Assembly: GCA_021734165.1 (NCBI GenBank)
Contig: JAIPJL010000005.1
Coordinates: 1-64,000, forward strand
Length of the DNA: 64,000 nucleotides
Reading direction: 5' to 3'
From: a bacterium
Lineage (GTDB): Bacteria; Electryoneota; AABM5-125-24; Hatepunaeales; Hatepunaeaceae
The notes beneath the pieces were generated by a model. The model ran no database searches. It saw only the letters and a program-made list of their open reading frames with translations, and was not told where the DNA came from. The position numbers and the translations under genes were made by a program. The number at the start of each line of letters is the position of its first letter. The stretch's first letter is position 1. This document shows, one piece after another, positions 35,250-45,120 of the stretch.

Positions 35250-36572
35250 ATGGTTGAACCTCGTAGAGCAGCAGTTGAATTATATGAAAAATGGCTGAAT
35301 CATAAATTTAGAATAGACAAAGCTGTTAGAAGTGAACTGAACAGATACTGCTGGGATGAGCGGGACAAAGCTTTATATTATGAACTCATTTATGGCACGA
35401 TAAGGCACAAACTTTGGCTGGAATGGATATTTCGTTATCTAAGTTTCAGAGAATTTAAACCCAATAATCTTATTATTTCAGCAGTTACCATCTGTCTTTA
35501 TCAAATATTTTTTCTGGATCGTATCCCGGAATATGCTGCAGTTAATTCCGCAGTAAATATAGTCAGGAGACGTATTGGATTAAGTGAAAGTAGATGGATT
35601 AATGCCATTCTGAGAAGAGCATGTAGGGAACACCAAGAGTTACTTATCCTTGAACCGGATTTGGATGATGAGTACAAGCGAATTGCTCTGAAATATTCGT
35701 TTCCGGAATGGATGATCAAACGCTGGAAAAATCGATTCTCGTCTGATCAGTTAAGGAATTTCCTTAAGTGGAATAATCGGAGACCGGATACGTATCTTAG
35801 AATAAATCATTTTCGTACTAATCCTGAAGAAATTAGTGAAATATTTATTGCAACTGGAAGTGAGTTCGAAGCATCTCCTATTAATAATGATTTTATTATT
35901 CTCAAGAAAACTTCAAATCTCAACTTAATGAAAGTCATCGAGGATGGATTTATAAGTGTTCAGGATGTTTCTCAGGGTTTGGTAGCGCCTCTTGTAAATC
36001 CTCAACCGGGTGAGCTTATACTTGATCTTTGTGCAGCGCCAGGTGGGAAAACCGGACACATAGCTGAACTTTGCAATGAATGTAAAATCATTTCTACTGA
36101 CAAATCGGAAATGCGATTAAACCTTATTAACGAAAATGTCAACAGATGTGGATATACTAATGTTGAGGTTCTGTCTTATAATGATGTAATAAATGGAAAG
36201 AAGAAGTTTGACGCAGTCTTAGTAGATGCGCCTTGTACCGGTACTGGAGTGATGTCTCGAAGACCGGATATCAGGTGGCGGAAGAATGCTGATGATGCAG
36301 TTAAAATGGCAAAGGTTCAAATCGAACTTCTTAAACTTGCTGATAGTATGTTACAACCAAAAGGCAGGATCATATATAGCACCTGCTCAATTGAAAAAGA
36401 AGAGAACGAAGGTGTTGTAGAAAAATTTCTTGCTGATAAATCTAATTACGAACTAAATGATAGTTCAAGATTCATAGATAAAAAATTAGTCAACGAAAAA
36501 GGATATGTTAGTCTTCTCGGAATGGAAATTAACGGTGACGGTGTATTTGCAGCGAGGTTGGAGCGGAATTGA
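35250..36572 (+). CDS. rsmB: 16S rRNA (cytosine-967-C5)-methyltransferase
   Basis: 440 aa from ATG 35250 (a GTG at 35229 is in frame and overlaps the previous gene by 17 bp; the ATG gives the usual 'RRAAVELYEKWL' N-terminus). N-terminal NusB-like RNA-binding domain (about 1-140), then the SAM-binding Rossmann domain: 'DVSQGLVAPLVNPQPGELILDLCAAPGGKTGHIAEL', 'VDAPCTGTGVMSRRPDIRW' and the nucleophile Cys in 'IYSTCSIEKEENE'. Modifies C967 of 16S rRNA. Followed directly by a PASTA protein and rpe. Confidence 0.93.
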   Translation: MVEPRRAAVELYEKWLNHKFRIDKAVRSELNRYCWDERDKALYYELIYGTIRHKLWLEWIFRYLSFREFKPNNLIISAVTICLYQIFFLDRIPEYAAVNSAVNIVRRRIGLSESRWINAILRRACREHQELLILEPDLDDEYKRIALKYSFPEWMIKRWKNRFSSDQLRNFLKWNNRRPDTYLRINHFRTNPEEISEIFIATGSEFEASPINNDFIILKKTSNLNLMKVIEDGFISVQDVSQGLVAPLVNPQPGELILDLCAAPGGKTGHIAELCNECKIISTDKSEMRLNLINENVNRCGYTNVEVLSYNDVINGKKKFDAVLVDAPCTGTGVMSRRPDIRWRKNADDAVKMAKVQIELLKLADSMLQPKGRIIYSTCSIEKEENEGVVEKFLADKSNYELNDSSRFIDKKLVNEKGYVSLLGMEINGDGVFAARLERN

Positions 36573-37372
36573 CTGAGGCTGAACCTGAAAAGGCATTGAC
36601 CGACAACGGGAAAAACAAATCCTGGCAGAATCGTCTTGAGCTTATCAGCGGACTTCTTGTAGCAACAATTACTGTGATATGGCTGATGTTTTTTATTGAT
36701 CGGGCATTAATGCCGTTAATAGCGCTTGCAGGTGTTGAACGTACCGTACCAAATCTTCGCTATATGGATGTTAATGAAGCAGATAGTCTTTGCGAAGCGC
36801 TTGGTGTGGAGATAGTCCACAGCAGATATCGAGTAGATGATAAGCAACCATCCGGCACTATACTTGATCAATTTCCTGTAGCCGGAAGTATCGTTAAACC
36901 TGGTCGCAGAATTGAAGTAATAGTAAGCGAGCAGGATTTATCTGTTAACTGTCCGAATGTTGTGGGAATGTCTCCGCGAGAAGCATCTTTGAAAGCAGCT
37001 TCCTTTGGGCTGAAGGTCGATGAAGCAAATATTAGATATTGCCATTCATCAAACAGTCCGGAAGGTGTTGTTGTTGCGCAGAATCCTAAAGTGGATGAGG
37101 AATTAGTTAAAGGAACTGAACTGATTTTAACCGTCAGTCTTGGTAAAATACCAGATAGAATAATAGCCCCGGATCTTAAAGGGAGGAATATAAATGATAT
37201 TAGATTGGTATTAACTAAGTCAAGGTTGAGATTAGGTAAAGTTACCCATTTCCCGGATAGTTCTGTTCCACAGGGCACGATTCTTTCACAGGATCCACCA
37301 GCCGGGACTGCGATGGAAGCAGGCGATTTGATTTCGATTCGTTCTGCGGTGAAACCAAGATCGTCACCATGA
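36569..37372 (+). CDS. Membrane-anchored triple PASTA-domain protein
   Basis: 267 aa. A charged N-terminus, a single membrane helix (about 27-50) and three PASTA domains (about 59-123, 125-192, 197-263; 'VPNLRYMDVNEADSLCEALG', 'CPNVVGMSPREASLKAASFGL', 'APDLKGRNINDIRLVLTKSRL'; each ends with a 'PxxGxxxxxGxxI' strand). PASTA domains bind peptidoglycan fragments; they usually sit on Ser/Thr kinases or penicillin-binding proteins, but here no kinase or transpeptidase domain is attached. TTG start overlapping the rsmB stop. The rsmB-PASTA-rpe order recurs in many bacteria. Confidence 0.88.
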   Translation: MTEAEPEKALTDNGKNKSWQNRLELISGLLVATITVIWLMFFIDRALMPLIALAGVERTVPNLRYMDVNEADSLCEALGVEIVHSRYRVDDKQPSGTILDQFPVAGSIVKPGRRIEVIVSEQDLSVNCPNVVGMSPREASLKAASFGLKVDEANIRYCHSSNSPEGVVVAQNPKVDEELVKGTELILTVSLGKIPDRIIAPDLKGRNINDIRLVLTKSRLRLGKVTHFPDSSVPQGTILSQDPPAGTAMEAGDLISIRSAVKPRSSP

Positions 37373-37410
37373 TTAAACTTCATTAATATTAGAAGCTCTC
37401 AGGATTTGTT

Positions 37411-38061
37411 TTGTTAAAGATTGCTCCAAGTCTTTTATCAGCAGATATGGCGCGCTTGGCTGAGGCTGTAGAATCTATCGCTTCATCTGCAGATTACGTC
37501 CATTGCGATGTTATGGATGGGCATTTTGTGCCAAATTTGACCTTCGGCGCTCCGGTAGTGGGTGCGGTAAAAAAGGTTTCATCGCTTCCGCTTGATGTAC
37601 ATTTGATGATTGAGCATCCGGGCAGATGGATTAAAGATTATTTAGATGCAGGTTTGGATAGTGAAGATTTTCTTACGTTTCATGTTGAGGCTGAATTTGA
37701 TCCTGAAGCTATAATCTCCCGGATCCGCCAAACGGGTGTTCGACCCGGTATAGCTATAAAACCTAATACTAGTTTCGAGCAGTTTGAGGGTTTGATTGAA
37801 TTGGTTGATCAAGTGTTGATAATGACCGTTGAACCCGGATTTGGGGGGCAGAAATTTATGCATGATATGCTTACTAAGGTTAAAATGACACGACAGATGT
37901 CGAAGTTAGTTGTGATAGGTATTGATGGTGGTATTGATAAAAACACAGCGCATCTTGCAGTAGAAGCAGGCGCTGATTTGCTGATAGCAGGGAGCGCTAT
38001 CTTTGGACACTCGGATCCGCAAAGTGCTATAGCTGAAATCAGACGATCCATAGGTGAATGA
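37411..38061 (+). CDS. rpe: Ribulose-phosphate 3-epimerase
   Basis: Interconverts ribulose 5-phosphate and xylulose 5-phosphate. 216 aa TIM barrel with 'IAPSLLSADMARL', 'HCDVMDGHFVPNLTFGAPVV' (metal His/Asp), 'DVHLMIEHP', 'MTVEPGFGGQKF', 'IGIDGGIDKNTA' and 'ADLLIAGSAIFGH'. TTG start. The PASTA gene ends 38 bp upstream; downstream 161 bp to the next gene hold no gene. Works in the pentose phosphate pathway with the transketolase encoded at 48.2-50 kb. Confidence 0.96.
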   Translation: MLKIAPSLLSADMARLAEAVESIASSADYVHCDVMDGHFVPNLTFGAPVVGAVKKVSSLPLDVHLMIEHPGRWIKDYLDAGLDSEDFLTFHVEAEFDPEAIISRIRQTGVRPGIAIKPNTSFEQFEGLIELVDQVLIMTVEPGFGGQKFMHDMLTKVKMTRQMSKLVVIGIDGGIDKNTAHLAVEAGADLLIAGSAIFGHSDPQSAIAEIRRSIGE

Positions 38062-38222
38062 TAGGAAATTTTTCGGATAGACTTTGAAGTAGTTTTCTTT
38101 CATTTAAGTGTAGATCAAAGAAATAAACAAGGAGTCCAACGATTTGACAAACAGTTATTGATTTAACAGGATCAATTTCTTAATATTATAGTTTACAAAA
38201 TTTTACTCCACGAGGCATCCAG

Positions 38223-40808
38223 TTGCTAAAATCCAGATGGATGTATATCCTCCCAATTCTGCTGTTTCCGTTAATGGTTGCTGCGGATATGGTTTCCCCG
38301 ACCGGTAAGAGTTTTCAATTACTGGACGGTCGAGAACCGGCAAAACCGATACAGGATCGGGGTAGTTGGTCTTGCGGGCATGAAGACCATCGAATCGACC
38401 TTGCATCAGGGTGGAATGCTGTAAGGGATGATGGAGTTGAGATCGGCGCCGTTAATATGCCGTTCTCGTGGGACGATTGGGACGGTGAATTAATTCTTTC
38501 CTCAAAATTCTACGTATCAGACACACTTAATAATCAGGTATTCAGGCTTGTAATTATGGGAGGATCCGGGAGCATTACTGCTATGCTAAACGGCGCTCAC
38601 CTTGATACACGTTTTGGTAACGAACTATCCTTTCAGTTAGAGATCAATCCAAGGTTACTCAGATTTGGAACCGAGAATGAATTACAGATAATACTGAACA
38701 ACAATTTCCCGAGGCGTGGGGGAATCCCTTTAGAAAGCGGCATCTATTCTAATCGGTATTATGGGGGTATCACACAGGATATTTATCTGAAGTATTCACC
38801 CATTACTAATATTGAAGATATTGTTGCTTTATGGGACGTCATTGACAATTATAAAAATGGTTTCCTTAAGGTAGATTTAACACTCCAACATGCAGGTTCT
38901 TCACCGGTACTACAAGCTAAAAATAATTTTGTAGTTGAGTATTTGCTTTTAGGTGGAGATGACAAAGTATTATTCAGGAGTTTGCGGGAGAATGTTAAAT
39001 TCCCACCTGGTAGAGTGTTGTCATTAACTGAAAAACTTGATATAAGCCCGGATATTAAATGGAATATTACAAATAAGAATAATCTCTATCGATTAAAGAC
39101 TCTACTTACAGGAGATAATCTTAGTTATAGCTCAACAGCTAAATTTGGCGTAAGAACCTGGGAAGTTAACGAAAAGGGATTTCAGCTTAATGGCGAGCAA
39201 ATTTGGCTTAGATGCGTTAACTATCCTTCTTTTCAGGCTGAAGATGGTGATTTACTTACTGATGAAAAGTTAGAAGCTGATGTTCTGATGTTGAAAGAGC
39301 TTGGCGCTCATGCAGTAAGAATAATGCAAGGCTCTGCACCCTTATATTTTCTCGATTTATGTGATAGATATGGTTTGTTAGTATTTGAAGAATTGCCTGT
39401 ATATCAGGTTCCTGATGGATTGTTATCTGAAGCTGACTTGATTAGATCTGCGACTGAACAGTTTAAAGCGATGATAATGCGGGATAGACGTTTTACTTGT
39501 ATTGCAGGCTGGGGAATAGGTTCACAAATAAATCCCAAGAACAAGGTAAACTCGCAATATTATCAGGAATTAATAAAAATAGCGCGCGAACTTGATGATC
39601 GACCTTTGTATGCTTCATTTCGTTTTATGAATGAGTTTAACGCCGAACCACTTGATTTTGTAATACTTGAGTTGACTCCGGGATCGAAACAGGATATGAA
39701 AGCTTCAAGTAAGGCTGTTAAATGTAACACACCATTTTTAATAGGCGGAATCAGACAACTCGTATTACCAGGTAATCTCAACGGCTATCTTGATAATGAA
39801 TCCGAAGCGGGTCAGGCAGATAATATTCTGAAGAAAATTCGCTGGGCAGAGAATCTTCAAAATTGCACCGGAGTTGTTGTAGGTGACTTTTTTAATTGGA
39901 AGGGAGCTTTACCAACAATCGCCGGACCTTTACACGGTAAGAGTCTGGTTTATACAAGTGGTATAACGAATATAAATCATAAGCCAAATCTTGCATGGCA
40001 TCATTTAAAAGAGTACTGGACATCAGGGAATATCCAACCTTTACCTCCCGGAGAAGCGATGGAGCAGGATGGAGTATTACTTATAATTGCCGGTATCGCA
40101 TTGATTTTAATATTATTTATTGCAGCGAGACAGAATAATATCTTCAGAATTAACCTTGTGCGTACTTTTACTTCTACGAGGGGCTTCTTTCAGGATATTA
40201 GTGACCGGCGGTATTTTCAGACCGGTCATACTTTTTTAATAGCTGTACTGATCTCCGGTTCATTAGCGTTAATTATGTCAGGATGGGTTTTTGCCAATCG
40301 AAGGTCTTATGCCTTGGATTGGTCGCTTTCGTATTTACTAAGTAATACTGAACTTCTTACTTGGGCTGGACTAATTGTATGGCATCCTTCACGCAGTATG
40401 TTTTTTTTCTGGGGCTTATTGTTTTTCATGCTTTGGATAGCGTCTATCAGACTCATGATATTATGTAGTATCCTCGGACGTTCATGTTCATTATCTCAGA
40501 GCTTTAGTTATATTAATTGGTCAATGGCTGGTTTTCTTATAACCATGCCTTTGGCAGTTATTGCCGGTCGTTTATTTACAATTTCGTTAGGATGGTTAAT
40601 TATAACGGTGATTCTCGTGATTTTACTATGGACACATTTAAGATTGATTTCAGTAATAGTTCAGCATACACGAAAAGGAATAGGTAAAGCAGTTGTATTA
40701 TGGTTTATCGGACCGGTAATTCTCACAATTGCTTTGGTTCTATTTCTTGAATATACAAGATACATTTCGGATTATTGGTACTTTTTCAGGGGGAACATAC
40801 TACCATGA
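38223..40808 (+). CDS. Membrane-anchored glycoside hydrolase 2-like pseudoenzyme
   Basis: 861 aa. Signal peptide (1-21), then the GH2 sugar-binding jelly roll ('FSWDDWDGEL', 'IPLESGIYSNRYYGGITQDIYL', about 50-195), an immunoglobulin-like sandwich (196-315), then a GH2-type TIM barrel from 'FGVRTWEVNEKGFQLNGEQIWLR' (320-600). The acid/base motif SxGNE reads 'GIGSQ' (Q435), and the nucleophile strand reads 'TPFLIGGI' (no Glu at about 508-509), so both catalytic Glu are lost. From about 617 to 861 it carries six membrane segments, which GH2 enzymes never have. The TTG-started gene overlaps guaB by 4 bp. It may bind carbohydrate at the periplasmic face; real activity is doubtful. Confidence 0.75.
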   Translation: MLKSRWMYILPILLFPLMVAADMVSPTGKSFQLLDGREPAKPIQDRGSWSCGHEDHRIDLASGWNAVRDDGVEIGAVNMPFSWDDWDGELILSSKFYVSDTLNNQVFRLVIMGGSGSITAMLNGAHLDTRFGNELSFQLEINPRLLRFGTENELQIILNNNFPRRGGIPLESGIYSNRYYGGITQDIYLKYSPITNIEDIVALWDVIDNYKNGFLKVDLTLQHAGSSPVLQAKNNFVVEYLLLGGDDKVLFRSLRENVKFPPGRVLSLTEKLDISPDIKWNITNKNNLYRLKTLLTGDNLSYSSTAKFGVRTWEVNEKGFQLNGEQIWLRCVNYPSFQAEDGDLLTDEKLEADVLMLKELGAHAVRIMQGSAPLYFLDLCDRYGLLVFEELPVYQVPDGLLSEADLIRSATEQFKAMIMRDRRFTCIAGWGIGSQINPKNKVNSQYYQELIKIARELDDRPLYASFRFMNEFNAEPLDFVILELTPGSKQDMKASSKAVKCNTPFLIGGIRQLVLPGNLNGYLDNESEAGQADNILKKIRWAENLQNCTGVVVGDFFNWKGALPTIAGPLHGKSLVYTSGITNINHKPNLAWHHLKEYWTSGNIQPLPPGEAMEQDGVLLIIAGIALILILFIAARQNNIFRINLVRTFTSTRGFFQDISDRRYFQTGHTFLIAVLISGSLALIMSGWVFANRRSYALDWSLSYLLSNTELLTWAGLIVWHPSRSMFFFWGLLFFMLWIASIRLMILCSILGRSCSLSQSFSYINWSMAGFLITMPLAVIAGRLFTISLGWLIITVILVILLWTHLRLISVIVQHTRKGIGKAVVLWFIGPVILTIALVLFLEYTRYISDYWYFFRGNILP

Positions 40809-42316
40809 AAGTAGAGCATAAAACAAAAGATAAAAATATGAACATTAAAAACGAATCAGGTAAGATATCTGGGTTTGGCTTAACATTTGATGATGTTCTG
40901 ATTGAACCTCGTAGATCATCAGTGTTACCACATCAGGTAAGTTTAAGAACTAAGGTCACTCGAAATATCAGCCTTAATATTCCTTTTCTGAGCGCTGCGA
41001 TGGATACTGTTACCGAGTCGGAACTGGCAATTGCTATTGCGCGTGAGGGTGGTATTGGAGTAATACACAAGAACCTCTCTATCGCTGAACAGGCTGCTCA
41101 GGTTAAGAAGGTAAAGAGATCCGAAAGTTTTATTATTGCTGAGCCGGTAACTTTACCTTATGATAGACCACTATCTCATGCGCTGGATGTAATGTCAAAG
41201 TATGGAATTTCTGGAATTCCAATTGTAGATGGCGATGTGCTTTGTGGTATCCTGACGCATCGTGATATACGCTTTGCAGATGATACAAGCCTGCCGATCT
41301 CTAAATACATGACAAAAATGCCGATTGTGACAACTCCGGTTGGGACCACAGTTGATGATGCTAAAGCAATTTTCATTAAACATCACATCGAAAAACTACC
41401 GGTAGTTGATGGAAGAGGGCATTTAGTTGGTTTGATTACAGCAAAGGATATTGAGAAAAAGCGTGACTTTCCCAATGCCTGTATGGATGATCATGGCAGA
41501 CTTCGAGCAGGCGCTGCTGTGGGAGTTGCTGCAAATACAATGGAACGAGTGTCAGGTTTGGTTGAGCAGGAAATTGACTTAATAACGGTTGATACGGCAC
41601 ATGGTCATTCTGAAGGTGTACTTAAAACTGTTGAAAGAATAAAGAGTGATTTTCCTGATGTTCAAATATTAGCAGGTAACATTGCCACTGCACAGGGAGC
41701 GCTTGATCTTGTTTCTGCCGGCGCTGATGGAGTAAAGGTTGGGATTGGAGCAGGGGCTATTTGTACAACCAGGGTTATTGCAGGAATTGGTGTACCTCAG
41801 ATCACGGCAGTTATGTCCGCTTATGAAGCGCTTAAAGAAAGTGGAGTACCGATAGTTGCAGACGGAGGCGTCAGGTATTCAGGTGATGCAGCAAAGGCGC
41901 TGGCTGCCGGAGCTGATGCGGTTATGCTTGGTAACCTGCTTGCCGGTGTTGATGAGTCACCAGGCGAGACGGTTCTATGGGAAGGGCGTTCCTATAAAGT
42001 ATATTACGGTATGGGTTCACTGGAAGCCATGAAAAAAGGATCGGCAGATCGCTATTTCCAGGAAGGCGCTGAACCAGGCAAACTGGTTCCGGAAGGAATT
42101 GAAGGTCGTGTTCCGTACAAAGGAAAGCTTACAGATACTGTTTTTCAATTATGCGGAGGAATTAGGGCAGCAATGGGTTATTGTGGTTGTCCTGATTTTG
42201 AGAGTTTCAAAAATGAAACGCGCTTCGTGAAGATTACAGTATCGGGCGTTAAAGAAAGTCATCCACATGATGTAGTAATCACACGCGAAGCGCCTAATTA
42301 TAATATATCGTTATGA
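40805..42316 (+). CDS. guaB: IMP dehydrogenase
   Basis: Oxidises IMP to XMP in guanine nucleotide synthesis. 503 aa from the ATG at 40805, which overlaps the previous stop (ATGA) and has an AGGGGGA box; an ATG at 40838 is an alternative. Barrel start '[17 protein letters not shown]', a CBS pair (about 100-220, '[22 protein letters not shown]'), the catalytic Cys in '[15 protein letters not shown]', and '[28 protein letters not shown]'. The catalytic loop has Ala for the more usual Ser (GAICTTR in place of GSICTTR). It converges with rpsT, overlapping by 6 bp at the stops. Confidence 0.96.
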   Translation: MKVEHKTKDKNMNIKNESGKISGFGLTFDDVLIEPRRSSVLPHQVSLRTKVTRNISLNIPFLSAAMDTVTESELAIAIAREGGIGVIHKNLSIAEQAAQVKKVKRSESFIIAEPVTLPYDRPLSHALDVMSKYGISGIPIVDGDVLCGILTHRDIRFADDTSLPISKYMTKMPIVTTPVGTTVDDAKAIFIKHHIEKLPVVDGRGHLVGLITAKDIEKKRDFPNACMDDHGRLRAGAAVGVAANTMERVSGLVEQEIDLITVDTAHGHSEGVLKTVERIKSDFPDVQILAGNIATAQGALDLVSAGADGVKVGIGAGAICTTRVIAGIGVPQITAVMSAYEALKESGVPIVADGGVRYSGDAAKALAAGADAVMLGNLLAGVDESPGETVLWEGRSYKVYYGMGSLEAMKKGSADRYFQEGAEPGKLVPEGIEGRVPYKGKLTDTVFQLCGGIRAAMGYCGCPDFESFKNETRFVKITVSGVKESHPHDVVITREAPNYNISL

Positions 42317-42595
42317 AACTGATTCTGAAGATTCAGTTATTGCAAAACGATTTTCAACAGCTTTGTGAAGTCTGGATTTTCGACGTGCTGCAGTGTTGCG
42401 ATGAATAATGCCTTTAACAACTAACCTGTCAAACAAAGCGTTAGTCTTTTGAAGGTCGTTATGCGCTGTATCGACATCTGTAGCTTCACGTACTTTACGC
42501 ATTGCAGTGCGCATTTTCGAGCGATATTGTCGGTTTCGCAGGTTCGCCTTAAGATTTGTCTTAATGCGTTTCTTTGTTGATTTATGATGTGCCAT
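42311..42595 (-). CDS. rpsT: 30S ribosomal protein S20
   Basis: 94 aa, the only core gene on the - strand here. Very basic helical protein with 'MAHHKSTKKRIKTNLKANLRNRQYRSKMRTAM' type N-terminus and 'NTAARRKSRLHKAV' near the end, the S20 signature. Binds 16S rRNA in the 30S body. The 3' end overlaps guaB by 6 bp; upstream 64 bp lie between its start and the next + strand gene, so the two probably share a divergent promoter region. Confidence 0.95.
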   Translation of the reverse strand: MAHHKSTKKRIKTNLKANLRNRQYRSKMRTAMRKVREATDVDTAHNDLQKTNALFDRLVVKGIIHRNTAARRKSRLHKAVENRFAITESSESVS

Positions 42596-42659
42596 GTCTT
42601 TTCCTAAAGATTACAATTTCACAAACACACAAGTTAACACAATTTATCATGCTAAGTCA

Positions 42660-45113
42660 ATGTTAAGTAAGAAACATATTATAAACAAGAGATATTATTT
42701 TGTAATATTTCTCTTGTTGATAACGCATCTCTTCAGCAGTTGTGCATATTATAATTATTTCTATAATGCCAAAAAATACTACAATGATGGTGAGAAACAG
42801 CGAAAAGAAACGACAGATGACTCAGATAGAAGAAGCACGCGAGGATCATCTAATTATGACAAATGCATTGAATCTGCCGGTAGGATGTTGGAATACTATC
42901 CTGACAACCGCTGGGAGGACGACGCCTTACTTCTGTTGGCAAAAGCATATTACAGAACTGAAAATTATCGTAAAGCAATAGGTAAGATTGATGAATTGAT
43001 AGCAAAATATCCAAAATCAGAGTTTATTCAGGAGGGAAAGCTATGGAAAGGCATTTCACTTCTAAAGGTTTCACAGCCGGATTCCGGAAGACTTATTTTA
43101 TCAGAATTATCTGGAGATGATGTACCTGTTGAGATTCGAGCCCAATCATATCTTGCTCTCGGTGAGTTCTACCATGAAGATGAACGTTGGGAGGAGGCAA
43201 GGATTGAATTCAGGAAAGTGCTTGATTCAGGCGTCAAAGATGAATATCTGAAAGGAATTGCCTGGGTGATGATTGGTGAATGTCTGACAAAACTTGATAA
43301 ACCTGAAGAAGCTGTCAAATTGTATGAAGAAATACTTTGTTCTAAACCGAATCGAAGACTTAAACTGGAGGCAACGACTAAAAGAGCATTAGTGCTAATG
43401 CGTTTGAACAGGACAGAAGTGGCATTGAAATCACTTGAAGAGTTGCTCCATGATGCTGCTTATGTGAATGATTTTCCACAGATCGAAATGATTGTCGCAA
43501 GATGTTTGATAGCGCTTCGAAAATATGAAGATGCTCAAAAAAAGCTTCAGAATCTTATTGATACGGAAAGACGCGGTGAACTTGCCGCTGAGGCAAATTA
43601 TGAAATGGGTTGGCTTTTATGGGAACAATGGCATGATTTTCCGAACGCATACAAATCTTTTGTTGAGGTGAAATCTGCCGATCGCACATCACCTTTCAGT
43701 ACAGTAGCAGATTCACTTAAAAATGAGATGGAGACACTTTACGGATCCTGGCAAAAGCTTATATTTCTTGAGAATCAAATTATTATTGCAGACAGTTCGA
43801 TAAGTGGTTTAAGGGTAATGGTTGAAGCGGACACCGTATTCACTGACTCACTAAAACTTGTTACTGAGGCTGATAAGAAAAAGTCAAATCGAAGCAGAGA
43901 TACAAAACGAAAACGGAAAGATAGAAGAAAAGAAGAAGAGTTGATAAGCGACAAAGAAGAGATCGCTGAAGGTGATTCCACCGTCGCAGAAGATGAAACA
44001 GTTGTCGCAGAATTTGATTCAACATTGCTTGTTTCTCTGATTTCACAAAGACGCACCGAGCAGATTATTGCTCGTATGGAATTGGCTGGATTTCATTTTT
44101 TTCAGAGGAATGATCCGGATAGCGCTGTTTATTACTATAATATGGTTGCTAATCTTGATACTGTGAATGAGATTTGGGGGAGAGCTGTTGCCGCTTTAGC
44201 ATTTATTGCCGGGAACAGGGATGATGGTTTTAAACGAGATTCACTTTATAAACTGTTATATGAGAAGATGCCGGAAACAGACTTCAGTCGTTATGCATCA
44301 AAAGCTCTGGGGATGCAGGTTGAAACTCAAGAGACTGACAGTTTGTATCAGAGATTTATAAAAACTGAGAATTTATGGTGGAAATCAGACAATCAGGTTG
44401 AAGCGAGAGATGAATATCTTAGAATTGCAGAGATTGCTGATTCCGCCAGCGACATCCGTGCTAAAGCGTTGCTTGCCGCTGCATATTTATCCCGCAAGGT
44501 TATTAAGGACGATTCGCTTGCGTTAGCGCTTTATACTACCATTGCTGAAGAATACAAAGACACTGAAGCCGGTAGATTGGCAGCACGCAGAATCGATAAG
44601 AATCGTATCAAGCAAAATCAGGACGAGGTAGTTAAAGGAAATGAGCAGATGGAAATTGATGGCACTGAATCCAATCTTACTGGTGTGGGCGATTTTAGAA
44701 GAGATTTTACAATGGATGATGGAATAGAAGATGACAGAATTTATGAGCCGGACGAGGTTGATGAACTACCAAGATTGCTAACCAATTCAAGAAAACTGCA
44801 AGGCTATATTTCACAGTACTATCCTGAGGAAATCAGTGGCGAGAATATCACGAGTAGGGTGGAGATTAATTTTATTGTACAGCCTTCTTCGGAAATAAGC
44901 GAGGTAGAAATTGCATTTATTGATAGACCGGGGCAGGGTTTTGAGGATGCTGCTTTAGAGGTTATGAAGCATCTGAAATACACTGCTGGGAAAAGAATGG
45001 GTAAGAAGGTTCGTATTCGCATGAAACAAGTGTTGATTTTTGAGGAGGAGGAAGAAGGAGCTGGCGAGATCGATAAGTTCGATAAACCGGAAATGTGGAA
45101 AAATGGTAAATAA
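42660..45113 (+). CDS. TPR lipoprotein with a TonB C-terminal domain
   Basis: 817 aa from ATG 42660, chosen because it gives 'KRYYFVIFLLLITHLFSSCAYYN', a signal peptide with lipobox FSSC; an earlier ATG at 42594 adds 22 residues. The N-terminal part (about 45-370) is a set of TPR-like helices resembling YfiO/BamD ('MLEYYPDNRWEDDALLLLAKAYYRTENYRKAI'). A highly charged Lys/Arg then Glu/Asp-rich linker (about 410-465) leads to more TPRs (to about 660). The last ~95 residues ('ITSRVEINFIVQPSSEISEVEIAFIDRPGQGFEDAALEVMKHL', about 715-800) form a TonB_C-type domain. TonB is normally an inner-membrane protein, so a TonB_C on an outer-membrane lipoprotein is odd; function unknown. It precedes pyrK. 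Confidence 0.8.
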   Translation: MLSKKHIINKRYYFVIFLLLITHLFSSCAYYNYFYNAKKYYNDGEKQRKETTDDSDRRSTRGSSNYDKCIESAGRMLEYYPDNRWEDDALLLLAKAYYRTENYRKAIGKIDELIAKYPKSEFIQEGKLWKGISLLKVSQPDSGRLILSELSGDDVPVEIRAQSYLALGEFYHEDERWEEARIEFRKVLDSGVKDEYLKGIAWVMIGECLTKLDKPEEAVKLYEEILCSKPNRRLKLEATTKRALVLMRLNRTEVALKSLEELLHDAAYVNDFPQIEMIVARCLIALRKYEDAQKKLQNLIDTERRGELAAEANYEMGWLLWEQWHDFPNAYKSFVEVKSADRTSPFSTVADSLKNEMETLYGSWQKLIFLENQIIIADSSISGLRVMVEADTVFTDSLKLVTEADKKKSNRSRDTKRKRKDRRKEEELISDKEEIAEGDSTVAEDETVVAEFDSTLLVSLISQRRTEQIIARMELAGFHFFQRNDPDSAVYYYNMVANLDTVNEIWGRAVAALAFIAGNRDDGFKRDSLYKLLYEKMPETDFSRYASKALGMQVETQETDSLYQRFIKTENLWWKSDNQVEARDEYLRIAEIADSASDIRAKALLAAAYLSRKVIKDDSLALALYTTIAEEYKDTEAGRLAARRIDKNRIKQNQDEVVKGNEQMEIDGTESNLTGVGDFRRDFTMDDGIEDDRIYEPDEVDELPRLLTNSRKLQGYISQYYPEEISGENITSRVEINFIVQPSSEISEVEIAFIDRPGQGFEDAALEVMKHLKYTAGKRMGKKVRIRMKQVLIFEEEEEGAGEIDKFDKPEMWKNGK

Positions 45114-45120
45114 GATTAAA

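Noticed and set aside
36868-37383. 171-codon open frame on the - strand
   Set aside because: Antisense to the three PASTA domains, which are clear on the + strand.
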